This document shows positions 10,340 to 19,097 of a stretch of DNA of 56,626 bases, piece after piece (the stretch's first letter is position 1; each line of letters opens with the position of its first letter). This DNA is from a virus: IMG/VR virus record IMGVR_UViG_3300013233_000139, positions 1-56,626 of that record; one strand, given 5' to 3'. The position numbers were made by a program, and so were the translations under genes. The notes beneath the pieces are model-generated. The model was not told the DNA's origin, ran no database searches, and worked only from the letters and a program-made list of their open reading frames with translations.

Positions 10340-13300
10340 TATGCAGCTAACGTCTGGCGAATCGGGCCGTTTGATTGGACATCTTGTAGCACGGCCTGAT
10401 GGGCTTGTGCAACCGCCGATTGGACTCCTTGGTTGATCATGTTAACTACTCCTGGGGTGGCATTAGTAGCATTAACCACAATGTGATTAGTAACGTTTTG
10501 CGCCGTATTTGCCTGACCCTTTGTAGGCGCATTGCCTAAGGATGAACCCAAAGTCGCAGGTTTATTTGAGCCTATGGAGATACTTGAAGGCGCCCCACCT
10601 CCACCTGCGGCTCCCCCTGGAACAGACTTAGCGCCAAACTGCGTGGACTGGATCTTCTGAACTCGCATGTAACCTGCGGCCAAAGCTGCAGCCGCGGCTA
10701 TGCCACCTAAGATAGGCCCAACGTATGGGATGCCGGCCATAGACGTAAACGCCTTTTGTGCACTAGAGATCGTATCAATTACGGCTTGCGCTGTAGCTGC
10801 CGCTTTACCAATCTCGAATGCCTTACGACTATGTGAGTTCATCAGCGTAGCCAAGTTACCAAACATAGACGAGAAGGCTTGCATGCGTTGTGAGGTCTCT
10901 TCCTTGTTTATAACCGCCATACGGTCCTTATGCGCTTGGCCCATAGCCTCTAAAGTGGCGTTATGCTGATTTGTTACATCTTCTCGCGCCTTTTGGCCAT
11001 CCGTTAGAGCGTTGAACTTAGCATCTTCCGCTCTCTTAGCTTTATCAAAAGACAAATTCTCAGTCTGGCGGCTTGCGTCAGCTTGTGACATATTGCCAAG
11101 TGCAACTTGTGAATTCATATCCCCCATCTGGGCGGATGACTGAGCATCCGCGGATGACTTTATGAACCTCTTAGAGACTACTAAGTCCTTTGCCTTTTGC
11201 TTCTTAGCAATCAGCTCATCGTATGCGGCTATCAGTTGGGATCTGATTACACCCGCCTCGTCTTGCATAGCCTGCACAACGTCAGGCGTAGCGCCCGCGG
11301 AAGCTTGCTCTAAGGCGTTATTTATTCGTTGAACTGCTATCAGCTTATTGTGAGCCTCTATAGATCCGCCCATAGCCGCTGTTCGGTCCTTTATCCTTGC
11401 AACAACATCGGCACCTTGGCTAAACGCCTTACCAAATGAGTTACGCCTCTGGTCATTCTCAATACTTTGGGCTAATTTGAGCCTCGCTGAACTAGCGGTA
11501 TCATTCTGAGGATGTAGACCTAGGTCGGCCTTAGTCTTATTGACCAAGTTAAATTTTGGACTGGCATCTGCGCCATAAACAGGGACCGAGGCCCGTAGCC
11601 GTTTAAGTGACGCCATCTGCTGAACCTGATGTTTTAACGCCTTGAGAGCAGTTGTAGCCTTATCCGCATTATTAGCTAGACCCAACAGATTCTCAAGATT
11701 ATTAGCTAATGCGTGATTCATATTGACTGCATCAACACTTAGACCATCAACAGGTGTCCTCAGAGCCTTTATCTGGGCCAGTAATTTACTCGTGAACGTA
11801 CTCGAGTTGTCCATACCATTAGATAAATCTTTAAGCTTAATGTTGGCTGAGGATAATGCCGTAGCTAATATCTTAGCCTCGTGCGCCAGCTTCTTGGTGC
11901 TCTTCAAATCGAGCGCCACACTGAGAGGTGCTAACGCTTGTCTAGCCGCGGCAGCCTCTCTAGCCGCCTTAGCTGCAGCACTCTCCTTCTCGCCTAAGAT
12001 ACCTGCACTAGCCGCAGATCTAGCTAACTTATTATCTATCGCGGCCCAAGTATCTGCTAAACCTGTAGAGTCAGTGTTAAGTAGGTCAAACAAGGTGGAT
12101 AGCCGCTTACTTGAAGCCTCTACCTTTGCTTGTGATACTATTGCGGGTCCAAAGTAATTAGCCAATCCAGCGGCCAATCCCTTTTTAGCGATGATAGACA
12201 GTGTATCAGGCAACCTAGTAACGTTGGGCTGTAAAGCCTTGGCCTCCAAAACTATGCCTTTCATTGACTCGTATATGATGTTCATTAATACCGCGGCCTT
12301 AAATAGCGCAGTGGGTATTGTAGCGATAATCTTGCCTATAGCTGAGAACTTATTCGTGACATTTGAGGTGTCTCCCAAGAGTGTCTTAATAGGTCCAACC
12401 AACTTAAATATTGGGTCTGTGAACCCAATAATCACTGCTCTCAGAGTGTTAAACGCAATGTTTAAACTTTCAACGTCTATCCTGGATATAGCTGTGGCGG
12501 CCTTCTGAAAATAGTAGTTCATCAGCTCGCCTAGCCGCTTAGCTATGACCTTCGAGTCTATTAGTTTCTTGCTAAGCTGGTCTAATACGCTAATAATGCC
12601 GTCCATAGCACCAGACTGTCCGACAGTGATGAAGAAATCCAACTTGATGTTACGAAGGCGAGCTAAATTGGCGAGGTATTGCTGGGATGCGGTCTTGATG
12701 GCGCCGGCAAACTCCTCGTTAATTTGATTGGACAAACCCGATATTACATCTGCAACTCTAGCGGATCCATCAGAGATCGCTGTGTAAAACCTAGCCAACG
12801 CTTGGCCTGTATTAACCGTGGCGCCCTCAGTGGACTTAATCTTATCAACCACCTTAACCCAACCGACAGCGGCCAAACGCATTGCGCCTGGTAACTGCTG
12901 AGCCAGCTGCTTTTGAAACTCTTCAAGCTGGATTCGGCCTTTGGACGCGGCTTGCTCAATGGCTTTAAACATGAGGTTTGTATCAAATGCGTTCTTATGT
13001 AGCACAACTGACGCCATACTAATTGACTCAAAGATCCGTTTAGTTAGGCTACCTGCATTGTTTACGCCTTTTAAAGACGCTGACAACCTAGCGAATGGTT
13101 CAGCCAGGCCAACCATTTGGACGCCTAACTTATTAGCCACACTCATCAAGTAAACCCAAGACTTAGCGGCCTTTTGTACGGTACCGTCAACCACCTTCAT
13201 CGTAGAGATAAACCCTGTATAGACGTTATTAAGGTCTACCATCTCCTTAATGAACCGCCTAATTATATCCACCTGAAGTAGGAGCTTATAAAACCCGCTA

Positions 13301-13479
13301 AATGCCTCATACACTTTCTTAATGATCTTAGTGCCAGCACCTAACACGTTATACATTCTTGATATGCCACGAGTCCCAGTTTTAGACATCCCAGAGATCG
13401 CGTCTTTGATCTTATTAGCCCCGTCAACCGCTGCAGCTGGGTCAATAACTACTTTAAGGTTCGATTGTTTCGTACTCAT
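10339..13479 (-). CDS. Tape measure protein
   Basis: 1046 residues, largely alpha-helical, right after the tail chaperones as in nearly all siphophages. Residues about 70-210 (starting IRRFIKEMVDLNNVYTGF, with LEEFQKQLAQQLPGAMRL) match the tape-measure domain that follows the N-terminal helix. The middle is a long coiled-coil (Ala/Lys/Glu/Gln-rich). Near residues 930-960 is a hydrophobic segment (MAGIPYVGPILGGIAAAAAL) of the type proposed to enter the host membrane during ejection. The length predicts a tail of roughly 150 nm using the usual ~0.15 nm per residue. It overlaps the upstream chaperone gene by 4 bases. Confidence 0.92.
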   Translation of the reverse strand: MSTKQSNLKVVIDPAAAVDGANKIKDAISGMSKTGTRGISRMYNVLGAGTKIIKKVYEAFSGFYKLLLQVDIIRRFIKEMVDLNNVYTGFISTMKVVDGTVQKAAKSWVYLMSVANKLGVQMVGLAEPFARLSASLKGVNNAGSLTKRIFESISMASVVLHKNAFDTNLMFKAIEQAASKGRIQLEEFQKQLAQQLPGAMRLAAVGWVKVVDKIKSTEGATVNTGQALARFYTAISDGSARVADVISGLSNQINEEFAGAIKTASQQYLANLARLRNIKLDFFITVGQSGAMDGIISVLDQLSKKLIDSKVIAKRLGELMNYYFQKAATAISRIDVESLNIAFNTLRAVIIGFTDPIFKLVGPIKTLLGDTSNVTNKFSAIGKIIATIPTALFKAAVLMNIIYESMKGIVLEAKALQPNVTRLPDTLSIIAKKGLAAGLANYFGPAIVSQAKVEASSKRLSTLFDLLNTDSTGLADTWAAIDNKLARSAASAGILGEKESAAAKAAREAAAARQALAPLSVALDLKSTKKLAHEAKILATALSSANIKLKDLSNGMDNSSTFTSKLLAQIKALRTPVDGLSVDAVNMNHALANNLENLLGLANNADKATTALKALKHQVQQMASLKRLRASVPVYGADASPKFNLVNKTKADLGLHPQNDTASSARLKLAQSIENDQRRNSFGKAFSQGADVVARIKDRTAAMGGSIEAHNKLIAVQRINNALEQASAGATPDVVQAMQDEAGVIRSQLIAAYDELIAKKQKAKDLVVSKRFIKSSADAQSSAQMGDMNSQVALGNMSQADASRQTENLSFDKAKRAEDAKFNALTDGQKAREDVTNQHNATLEAMGQAHKDRMAVINKEETSQRMQAFSSMFGNLATLMNSHSRKAFEIGKAAATAQAVIDTISSAQKAFTSMAGIPYVGPILGGIAAAAALAAGYMRVQKIQSTQFGAKSVPGGAAGGGGAPSSISIGSNKPATLGSSLGNAPTKGQANTAQNVTNHIVVNATNATPGVVNMINQGVQSAVAQAHQAVLQDVQSNGPIRQTLAA

Positions 13480-13835
13480 GTGACACCTCCTTCAGCCTTG
13501 GCTTTAGCTCTATCAGCCTTTTGCTTTTTACCGTAAGCTATAAAATACTCTTCATCCATGGCTAATATAGCCCTAATCAACAACTCAAAATCCGTACAAC
13601 TATATAATCGTATATAAGACTCTATCTCAGATAACGGTATAGGGTTTGGACACTCCCCGGATGATCTTCTACTAGAGAGTAGGCTATATGCCAACCAATA
13701 CTCTCTCATCCAGTCATAGAATATCGGCTTATTCTCTAAAGCAGGAGGATTAACACCGGTCTCCTCCAAAGACTCTAGAAAATCAAGCTTGGAACCCCAA
13801 TCGAGGTCCCAAGCTAGGTACTCTCTTAGCTTTTT
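13476..13835 (-). CDS. Tail assembly chaperone, frameshift extension (gpT-like part of gpGT)
   Basis: This frame has no good start of its own: a TTG near 13769 is possible, but the frame is open upstream to the A-run at 13831-13835 where it meets the end of the 128-aa chaperone gene in the -1 relation. The joined product would continue KKLREYLAWDLDWGSKL, then LEETGVNPPALENKPIF. It would add about 119 residues, helical and highly charged at the end (KKQKADRAKAKAE). G/GT-type chaperones hold the tape measure before tube assembly, and this gene lies directly upstream of it. The frameshift is inferred from the overlap and the AAAAA slip site. Confidence 0.7.
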   Translation of the reverse strand, partial: KKLREYLAWDLDWGSKLDFLESLEETGVNPPALENKPIFYDWMREYWLAYSLLSSRRSSGECPNPIPLSEIESYIRLYSCTDFELLIRAILAMDEEYFIAYGKKQKADRAKAKAEGGVT

Positions 13836-14212
13836 ACAGCCTCATCATCAGACTCATCCTTGAAATTCTCCAAGTCTAGTGATATATCCTGCACAAATTC
13901 ACGCAAATCTTCATTATTCAACAAGGCCTGCTCGCACCTCTCGGAGGTATAAGATACCTCTTCGCCATCAGAACTACACACGTGGCGCCAGCCGACTACA
14001 ATATGCTCAGCCATAGCCTTACACAGATTGTCCTGAGCTACTTTAGGGTCCAAAGTGCCTCGTTCAATCTTTTTACGGTATGGCGCACTTAGCTTACCAA
14101 GACTACGCTGGAACCGTAGATCACTAGATGGCTTTATTAAGAATTCGCTGCCACCGAACTTCTTCCACACACCCGTGTCGAGCTTTGCACTCTTTGTATC
14201 AAAAACAATCAT
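13826..14212 (-). CDS. Tail assembly chaperone (gpG-like)
   Basis: 128 residues from the ATG at 14212, chosen because an AGGAGAGG site lies 9 bases upstream; an earlier ATG at 14266 lies inside a regulatory palindrome. The protein (MIVFDTKSAKLDTGVWKKF) has the size and acidic C-terminus (FKDESDDEAVKS) of phage tail chaperones. It sits between the tail tube gene and the tape measure. Its last codons read GTA AAA AGC TAA; slipping back one base on the five-A run opens the downstream frame. A palindromic regulatory cassette lies just upstream, so the chaperones may have a separate promoter. Confidence 0.75.
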   Translation of the reverse strand: MIVFDTKSAKLDTGVWKKFGGSEFLIKPSSDLRFQRSLGKLSAPYRKKIERGTLDPKVAQDNLCKAMAEHIVVGWRHVCSSDGEEVSYTSERCEQALLNNEDLREFVQDISLDLENFKDESDDEAVKS

Positions 14213-14222
14213 AAATATACCT

Positions 14223-14325
14223 CTCCTTAATATATAGAACGCTCTGATTGCGCTCTGAACGCTCAAACTAGCTAACTTATATAGTAATATATAGCTGGCT
14301 AATTCGGTGAGCGTTCAGAGCGTAA
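14223..14325 (-). repeat. Palindromic regulatory cassette upstream of tail chaperones
   Basis: A 15-bp perfect inverted repeat, CGCTCTGAACGCTCA (14251-14265) and its complement (14308-14322), flanks a 42-base AT-rich core. Downstream towards the chaperone gene follow a second GAGCG (about 14240) and TATATT. The same arms occur at 52847-52918. Confidence 0.75.
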
Positions 14326-14356
14326 TAATTAATGTAATAAATTCAACAGCTTAGAC

Positions 14357-15274
14357 TTAAGCTGATACAATTTGTATTGTATTGCCAGAAACTGCGTCGT
14401 GTAACGATGTAAACGCCATAGTCGCGATAACGTCCTGGTTGTTACCGCCTGCAACAATGGTAGACGATGAGTATTTATTGTTGGGAATGGTAAAGATATA
14501 CTGGTTACCGGCCCCTGTACCCATCGTAAAGCTCAATGCAAATGACGTTGCACCGACGAATTTATTGTACTCGGTTAAATTCTGGAAATACAAATCGATT
14601 TGACCAGAGACAGCTAACTGACCATCACCAATACCGATGCTACCAAGTATTCCTACAGCCTTCTGTTCACGAAGATTATTCTCAATGGTCAAGGCTAAGT
14701 TATTGACCGCTGTAACACCTACGCCGTCAATAGTGATAGCGCTTACGTCTGTCACTGTATTCATAACTCCACCGGCAAGCGTAGGAGCCGTAAACGTTGC
14801 GCCTGTAGGTACTACAGAAGATGTACTACTACCAAGACCTACCCAAGAGGATGACGCAGTAACAATGGCTCCGGTAGCCATGGTAAAGGCAAGAGTCTTG
14901 CAGCGCATACCTGTAAACAGTTGGACTACACTAACGTCCTGGAACTGCTTGATAAACGTGTAGGACTGGCCTGTTACACCGTTAACAAGAGTGCCAGTTG
15001 TAAATACATCCATCATAGCAGCTTCTAGGACCCAGTCATACGCGGTATGCGTAAGCTCAAAGTCGATATTTCCAGCCGCGGACTTGTCAGTCAAGATAGC
15101 ATCGGCTACCTCACGATCTGACCTAATCTCATTGCTGTTTGTAAAGGTTAAAGCGCTATTTAATCCTTCACCTGTAAACCCGATACCTGTAAATGCTGGG
15201 GTAGCTGGTGTTACTCCAGGTGTTACCTCCGCTATGTAGCTCAAAGCTACACGATTTGTTGTTGCAATTGCCAT
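14357..15274 (-). CDS. Major tail tube protein
   Basis: 305 residues, beta-rich, with no Cys-rich or membrane parts. It begins MAIATTNRVALSYIAEVTPG, a typical start of siphophage tail tube proteins, and contains GVTPATPAFTGIGFTGEGL and several Gly/Thr-rich beta strands. It is the first gene of the tail block, between the tail terminator and the chaperones. A GCGAGGTATAGTC stretch before the ATG supplies the ribosome site. Position and fold type make this assignment fairly secure. Confidence 0.8.
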   Translation of the reverse strand: MAIATTNRVALSYIAEVTPGVTPATPAFTGIGFTGEGLNSALTFTNSNEIRSDREVADAILTDKSAAGNIDFELTHTAYDWVLEAAMMDVFTTGTLVNGVTGQSYTFIKQFQDVSVVQLFTGMRCKTLAFTMATGAIVTASSSWVGLGSSTSSVVPTGATFTAPTLAGGVMNTVTDVSAITIDGVGVTAVNNLALTIENNLREQKAVGILGSIGIGDGQLAVSGQIDLYFQNLTEYNKFVGATSFALSFTMGTGAGNQYIFTIPNNKYSSSTIVAGGNNQDVIATMAFTSLHDAVSGNTIQIVSA

Positions 15275-15276
15275 GA

Positions 15277-15660
15277 CTATACCTCGCTATAAAAGTCAAC
15301 TAATACGTTTATTTGGTACCAATTATTGTTCGGACCAATTTTCTGAATGTTTGGGACTTGAAAAACTACTGAACCTAATCTTCTAGATTTTAGCAGAGCG
15401 TCAATCTCGTCCGCTATCGTCACGGCTCGACCCGAACCAATGCCTAATTTAGTGAATATCTGAAAGATAATCACTCCTGGATACCTGTATATTGGATTAT
15501 TACCTAAAGAAGCTATATGTCCATTACCACCTTGTATAGTGACCCTAGCCCACTCACTCCAACCCAAATCCGGTTCCATATTTTCGTACACTACGTTAGT
15601 AGTCAAAGGGTTTGCCACTAAATACTGCTCTATCGCAACCTTATCAGACAAAAAACTCAT
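15277..15660 (-). CDS. Tail terminator / tail completion protein
   Basis: 127 residues (MSFLSDKVAIEQYL...). The length, a helix followed by a beta sheet, and the place just before the tail tube gene fit the lambda gpU-like tail terminator group that caps the tube. Its start overlaps the stop of the next upstream gene by 4 bases. The region ITIADEIDALL-like (TIADEIDALLKSRRLG) is typical of this fold. Assignment is by context and general pattern. Confidence 0.6.
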   Translation of the reverse strand: MSFLSDKVAIEQYLVANPLTTNVVYENMEPDLGWSEWARVTIQGGNGHIASLGNNPIYRYPGVIIFQIFTKLGIGSGRAVTIADEIDALLKSRRLGSVVFQVPNIQKIGPNNNWYQINVLVDFYSEV

Positions 15661-16025
15661 GATAAGCCACTCAACGTAGCCGCCACCATACCTACAGCCG
15701 GGTTGTGAGGCCCTCCAGCTTCAACTACTACTGCGTACGGCTGATTATTAGAGATAATCACCTTATCGGTGGCCTTTATAGAAAATGACGGGGCTCCTGG
15801 AGGAGGAAGAGGACTTCCAGGAGCCCCACCTGTGGAGACAATAGAAGAGTCCTCGATATTGACCGCAAGATTCCACGATGCCCTGAGTCGTCCAGTGTAT
15901 ACAGGCGTTCTAGATACTACGCCCTTAAGCACATCTCGAGCTACTCGCTCCGTCACTGCGACGATATCGTCGTCTACTGTACTCATAAACTCCATGGGAT
16001 CGACGTCCCAAGCCATGCTAGTCAC
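15657..16025 (-). CDS. HK97 gp10-like neck / minor tail protein
   Basis: 122 residues. The motif SRTPVYTGRLRASWNL (about residues 38-53) is the hallmark of HK97 gp10-like proteins, which act at the head-tail joint. It starts at GTG (16025), overlapping the previous stop in GTGA; an in-frame ATG three codons later is an alternative. Neighbours are the head-closure and tail-terminator genes, agreeing with a neck role. Confidence 0.7.
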   Translation of the reverse strand: MTSMAWDVDPMEFMSTVDDDIVAVTERVARDVLKGVVSRTPVYTGRLRASWNLAVNIEDSSIVSTGGAPGSPLPPPGAPSFSIKATDKVIISNNQPYAVVVEAGGPHNPAVGMVAATLSGLS

Positions 16026-16417
16026 TTAGATAGCCCAAAAGTATAAATCACAGGCGTCAAACCTACATATACAGGGACGATCTCTTTGATATTATACCTT
16101 AAACCATTGACCGTCATCTCATCAGCCACGTTAGCAGACGCACTATTAGCATCATAAAACACTAGCGCTTCAACATCATATGTACCAGCTAAGCCAACCT
16201 TCAGGTTTCCGTATCTACTAGCCTTACCAGCGTCATCACTGGACGAAGCAGTTGAGATAACCCCTCTGAGCGCTATGTCCGACGACACTACATTGTTATT
16301 GCCTGTAGCTGCATCATACACCCTAGACGTTTTGTGCAAAGTAAAATTGGGCGCCAGAGTCCCTAATTTGGCAGGTATAGCCGCTACTTGCTTAGCTACT
16401 AAAGCTGCGAGACCCAT
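16022..16417 (-). CDS. Head-tail closure (stopper) protein
   Basis: 131 residues (MGLAALVAKQVAAIP...), with a beta-rich second half (LRYNIKEIVPVYVGLTPVIY). In this conserved gene order the slot between the head-tail adaptor and the gp10-like protein holds the stopper that closes the filled head. The family is not recognised with confidence from residues alone; the call rests on order, size and overlap with the neighbour. Confidence 0.5.
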   Translation of the reverse strand: MGLAALVAKQVAAIPAKLGTLAPNFTLHKTSRVYDAATGNNNVVSSDIALRGVISTASSSDDAGKASRYGNLKVGLAGTYDVEALVFYDANSASANVADEMTVNGLRYNIKEIVPVYVGLTPVIYTFGLSK

Positions 16418-16420
16418 ACA

Positions 16421-16927
16421 CTAAGCCCTGGATAAGTGGACAGCTCGTGCTTCGCCACTCGTAGGCAGTAAATTCTCGCCCCAAAAAGTAATACCTTCAC
16501 GAACTAATTTAGGAAATCCAGGTCTACTCATTGCATCGTTAAAATCCAATTTGATAGGTCCGACTGTTAAATTATTCAGTGGGTTATCGTCCAGATTCGG
16601 ACCGTTATTCTCAATCAACCAGTAAGCCAATTCATACGTTATGTTTTTAATAGGTAAAGGTATTACATCTGGCTGTATCAGGAATCCGTTTATATCGTAT
16701 ACCCACCACCTAGGCCAGCTCAAAGCCTGGTGGGTACCAAAAATCAGGATCCCTTTCCACTTAACGAAGGTGTTAAGCAATCGGGTCGCCTCTATCAGAG
16801 CCGCGTCTTTAAATGCGTAGGAGGCCCATAGCCCTTTATTTATGCTATCGGTAAAATAGGTGGTAGCCTCAGTTACAGTGACGTAACTATTAGACGCTGT
16901 ACCCCCAACGGTAGCGTCAAGGGCCAT
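16421..16927 (-). CDS. Head-tail adaptor (often labelled DnaT-like)
   Basis: 168 residues. The N-terminus MALDATVGGTASNSYVTV, followed by TEATTYF and an Ala/Leu helix (ALIEATRLLNTFVKWKG), is characteristic of a widespread head-proximal phage family that databases often call putative DnaT-like ssDNA-binding protein. Its constant position after the capsid gene and before the stopper argues for a head-tail connector instead. The Trp-rich part (ALSWPRWWVYDINGF) is also typical. No DNA-binding motif was seen. Confidence 0.65.
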   Translation of the reverse strand: MALDATVGGTASNSYVTVTEATTYFTDSINKGLWASYAFKDAALIEATRLLNTFVKWKGILIFGTHQALSWPRWWVYDINGFLIQPDVIPLPIKNITYELAYWLIENNGPNLDDNPLNNLTVGPIKLDFNDAMSRPGFPKLVREGITFWGENLLPTSGEARAVHLSRA

Positions 16928-17194
16928 TTACTTAGCTTTGGATGCGGGCGATGTTGCAGGCTTAGTATTAGCTGCAGCCACTGACGGGCTCGCTAAATTA
17001 GCTCCCGCCGCCTTAGGTTTATCAATTACAACTTTGCAACCATAAAATGTAGTCATAACACCAGCATAACGCTCTACGGATAGACGATCCATTTCACATA
17101 CGCCATCAATAAAGCGCAACTCTCCAAGCTCCATCACCCCTTTGCGGGCCTCAGCTGAAAATGCGTTGCCTAAAACAATCTTTGATCCACTCAT
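16928..17194 (-). CDS. Small head-associated protein of unknown function
   Basis: 88 residues directly between the capsid gene and the adaptor, abutting the adaptor start by one base. It contains EARKGVMELGELRFIDGVCE and ends in an Ala/Pro/Lys tail (NTKPATSPASKAK) like a flexible linker. An AAGGAG site precedes the ATG. Possibly a decoration or head-completion protein; family not recognised. Confidence 0.5.
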   Translation of the reverse strand: MSGSKIVLGNAFSAEARKGVMELGELRFIDGVCEMDRLSVERYAGVMTTFYGCKVVIDKPKAAGANLASPSVAAANTKPATSPASKAK

Positions 17195-17209
17195 ATTAAT
17201 CTCCTTATA

Positions 17210-17243
17210 AATAAAAGCCCACCAGCAATTGCTGGTGGGCTAT
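17210..17243 (-). terminator. Rho-independent terminator after the capsid gene
   Basis: A 26-bp perfect palindrome (17216-17241, core CCAGCAATTGCTGG) is followed on the minus strand by TTTTATTT. It lies between the capsid gene and the downstream head genes, so it probably trims transcription to give more capsid message. Confidence 0.85.
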
Positions 17244-17257
17244 ATTATGCGCGACTA

Positions 17258-18235
17258 CTAGTTAGTTACGCCAGAACAAGTTGCGATGCCGAGTTGCGAG
17301 AAGTTAGCAAATCCGCAATAGAACTTCACACGAGTGATTGTCTCATCCGCGGTCTCACGAGTACCAACTTCCTCAACCCGAATACCTGCGTTTCCGCTTG
17401 CAGTCAGACCAGAGATACCCATAGTGCCTGAACCATCGTCAATGGTGCCGGCAATTACGGATGTACTTGTAGTAGAAGTGCCTTGCACTTGGTTGATCGG
17501 AATATAATCGTTGACAAAGATTGGTACGCCTCGATAGGCTGGAACTTGACGACCACCTGGCAGTGTAATAGTCTCAGAGATATCTGCTCCACCCAATGCA
17601 CGAAGCAAGTTGAAATACGAACGCCGTGTACGAGCAGGCATCATAATATAATCAACTTCACCATCTTTATCTTTAACCATGTCAAGCAAGGTATCAAGCA
17701 GCTCAAAAGTGATGCCGCCACCATTGCTGGTAGAACCAGTGATAGGCTCAACGCCCCCTGCGCCACCATTCAGCAAAGTATTAGCAACAATGTGCTGACC
17801 GACGTTGGTAGTCATAAGTTGGACGATACCATCGAAGTTAGTACCTGCAGCAGCAACGCCAGTAATCATCGATTGCTGATAAGTACGAGCAATAGACTTG
17901 GCTTTAGACGCGACTTGGACGCCCTTCTGGCTGGTCAAGTTAGACCGAGTAGCCGCGATCAAACCATTGACCTCAGCGTCACCCAACAGGGAAGTCAGGT
18001 TAGACGTAGCCTGAGTGAATGTGGTTGCAGCCTTGGCTGTAATAACGCCGCCTGGAGCCAAGAACTCAGAGTCACCGATAACGGTCTCGCGGTTATACGC
18101 GAGCGCATTACCTTCAATCTCCATGAAGGGCAAGAGGTCGTAAAACGGATTCACCGTAACGATACTTTCAATAACTCCGCGGACTAGCAAGTCCTGAGAG
18201 AGTAGCGCAGATTGCGCCAATGTAATAGAAGCCAT
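17258..18235 (-). CDS. Major capsid protein
   Basis: 325 residues. It follows the scaffold gene and starts 7 bases after an AAGGAG site. The sequence begins MASITLAQSALLSQDLLVRG and contains LPFMEIEGNALAYNRE and GGRQVPAYRGVPIFVNDYIP, patterns of HK97-fold capsid proteins with the P-domain motif near residues 220-240. No N-terminal scaffold domain is fused; the separate scaffold gene upstream supplies this. The gene has its own pair of promoters and its own terminator, fitting the need for several hundred copies. Confidence 0.88.
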   Translation of the reverse strand: MASITLAQSALLSQDLLVRGVIESIVTVNPFYDLLPFMEIEGNALAYNRETVIGDSEFLAPGGVITAKAATTFTQATSNLTSLLGDAEVNGLIAATRSNLTSQKGVQVASKAKSIARTYQQSMITGVAAAGTNFDGIVQLMTTNVGQHIVANTLLNGGAGGVEPITGSTSNGGGITFELLDTLLDMVKDKDGEVDYIMMPARTRRSYFNLLRALGGADISETITLPGGRQVPAYRGVPIFVNDYIPINQVQGTSTTSTSVIAGTIDDGSGTMGISGLTASGNAGIRVEEVGTRETADETITRVKFYCGFANFSQLGIATCSGVTN

Positions 18236-18313
18236 AACAATTCTCCTTGGTGGCCAAAATATATTTTAAAATACACCCCTCACCGAGGAGATCTGGTTAC
18301 CTTCAAGGTATCC

Positions 18314-18373
18314 ATTATATGAATTATACGGTCCATGACAAAGTATGTACACACCTACGATCATGGACCGTAT
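18314..18373 (-). promoter_or_regulatory. Capsid gene promoters embedded in a long hairpin
   Basis: Two overlapping minus-strand promoters are visible: TGTACA (18351-18346)-17-TATAAT (18328-18323), and TTGTCA (18341-18336)-16-TATAAT (18319-18314). A 13-bp perfect inverted repeat (18326-18338 with 18361-18373, ATACGGTCCATGA type) encloses the first -35 box in its loop. Confidence 0.65.
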
Positions 18374-18385
18374 ATCATGGGCTAA

Positions 18386-19096
18386 TTACTCGTTAGAAAG
18401 ACCTAGAGTAATCTTCTGTGCAGGTGTCAGCTTGCTGATATCAGCCGCAGATCGACCGTTAGATCCGCTAGCACCGCCGCCAGACGACTGCATAAACAGG
18501 TGGGGCGCAGTCTTTTGCAAACCTTTTACCCACTGCTCAGGAGTGATAGGCGTTACGCCATCTGTCCCATACAAGCCATCCGCTACAAGCTTACCATCCT
18601 TAACTTGGAACACAGACCTAGCGCGAAGCAATACGTCCGACACTGCACTACTATTCACTTTATGGGCCAAAGACGCATCAGTAATACTGCGATCGATAAC
18701 CATGGACTCGAACTTAGATTGTGTAGCCTGCAGATCTGTTTGCAATGCCTTATTGGCCGCGGTTAATTCAGCCCGCATACTAGACATACGCTCAGCGACT
18801 ATAGCATCGACCTTCGAAGCTTTAATCGTCTTCTTACCCTCGAGGTCTTCCTGAGCCTTCATCAACTCTCTATACTTCTTAACGTCGAGGCCTTTAAACT
18901 TCTCCAAGGCCGCCTTAGCTTCCTCAGCCGATTTCATCAGAGCCACGTTATTATCACGGAACTCATCTAGCTTCGACTTGTCAACTGCGCCTGATACCTG
19001 CAGCGTATATTTACCAGAATTGTCGTCTTTACTGTACAACCCTGCTATACTCTCATCTAGACCCTCTAGACTGTCAACAACAAATTTTAAACCCAT
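18386..19096 (-). CDS. Capsid scaffolding protein
   Basis: 236 residues. The N-terminal half is a long charged coiled-coil (KLDEFRDNNVALMKSAEEAK, about 40-140), the C-terminal half has GLYGTDGVTPITPEQWVKGL and a Gly/Ser-rich tail ending in DISKLTPAQKITLGLS. This is the usual build of phage scaffold proteins encoded between portal and capsid. It would guide procapsid assembly and then leave or be degraded; no separate prohead protease is evident in the window. Confidence 0.8.
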   Translation of the reverse strand: MGLKFVVDSLEGLDESIAGLYSKDDNSGKYTLQVSGAVDKSKLDEFRDNNVALMKSAEEAKAALEKFKGLDVKKYRELMKAQEDLEGKKTIKASKVDAIVAERMSSMRAELTAANKALQTDLQATQSKFESMVIDRSITDASLAHKVNSSAVSDVLLRARSVFQVKDGKLVADGLYGTDGVTPITPEQWVKGLQKTAPHLFMQSSGGGASGSNGRSAADISKLTPAQKITLGLSNE

Positions 19097-19097
19097 C

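Noticed and set aside
16421-16927. Calling the 168-aa protein a replication protein (DnaT-like)
   Set aside because: Database name of the family is probably misleading; constant place in the head-tail connector block argues for a structural role.
17483-18187. 234-codon frame antisense to the capsid gene
   Set aside because: Shadow of a strongly supported capsid gene; Cys/Ser/His-rich with no start signal.
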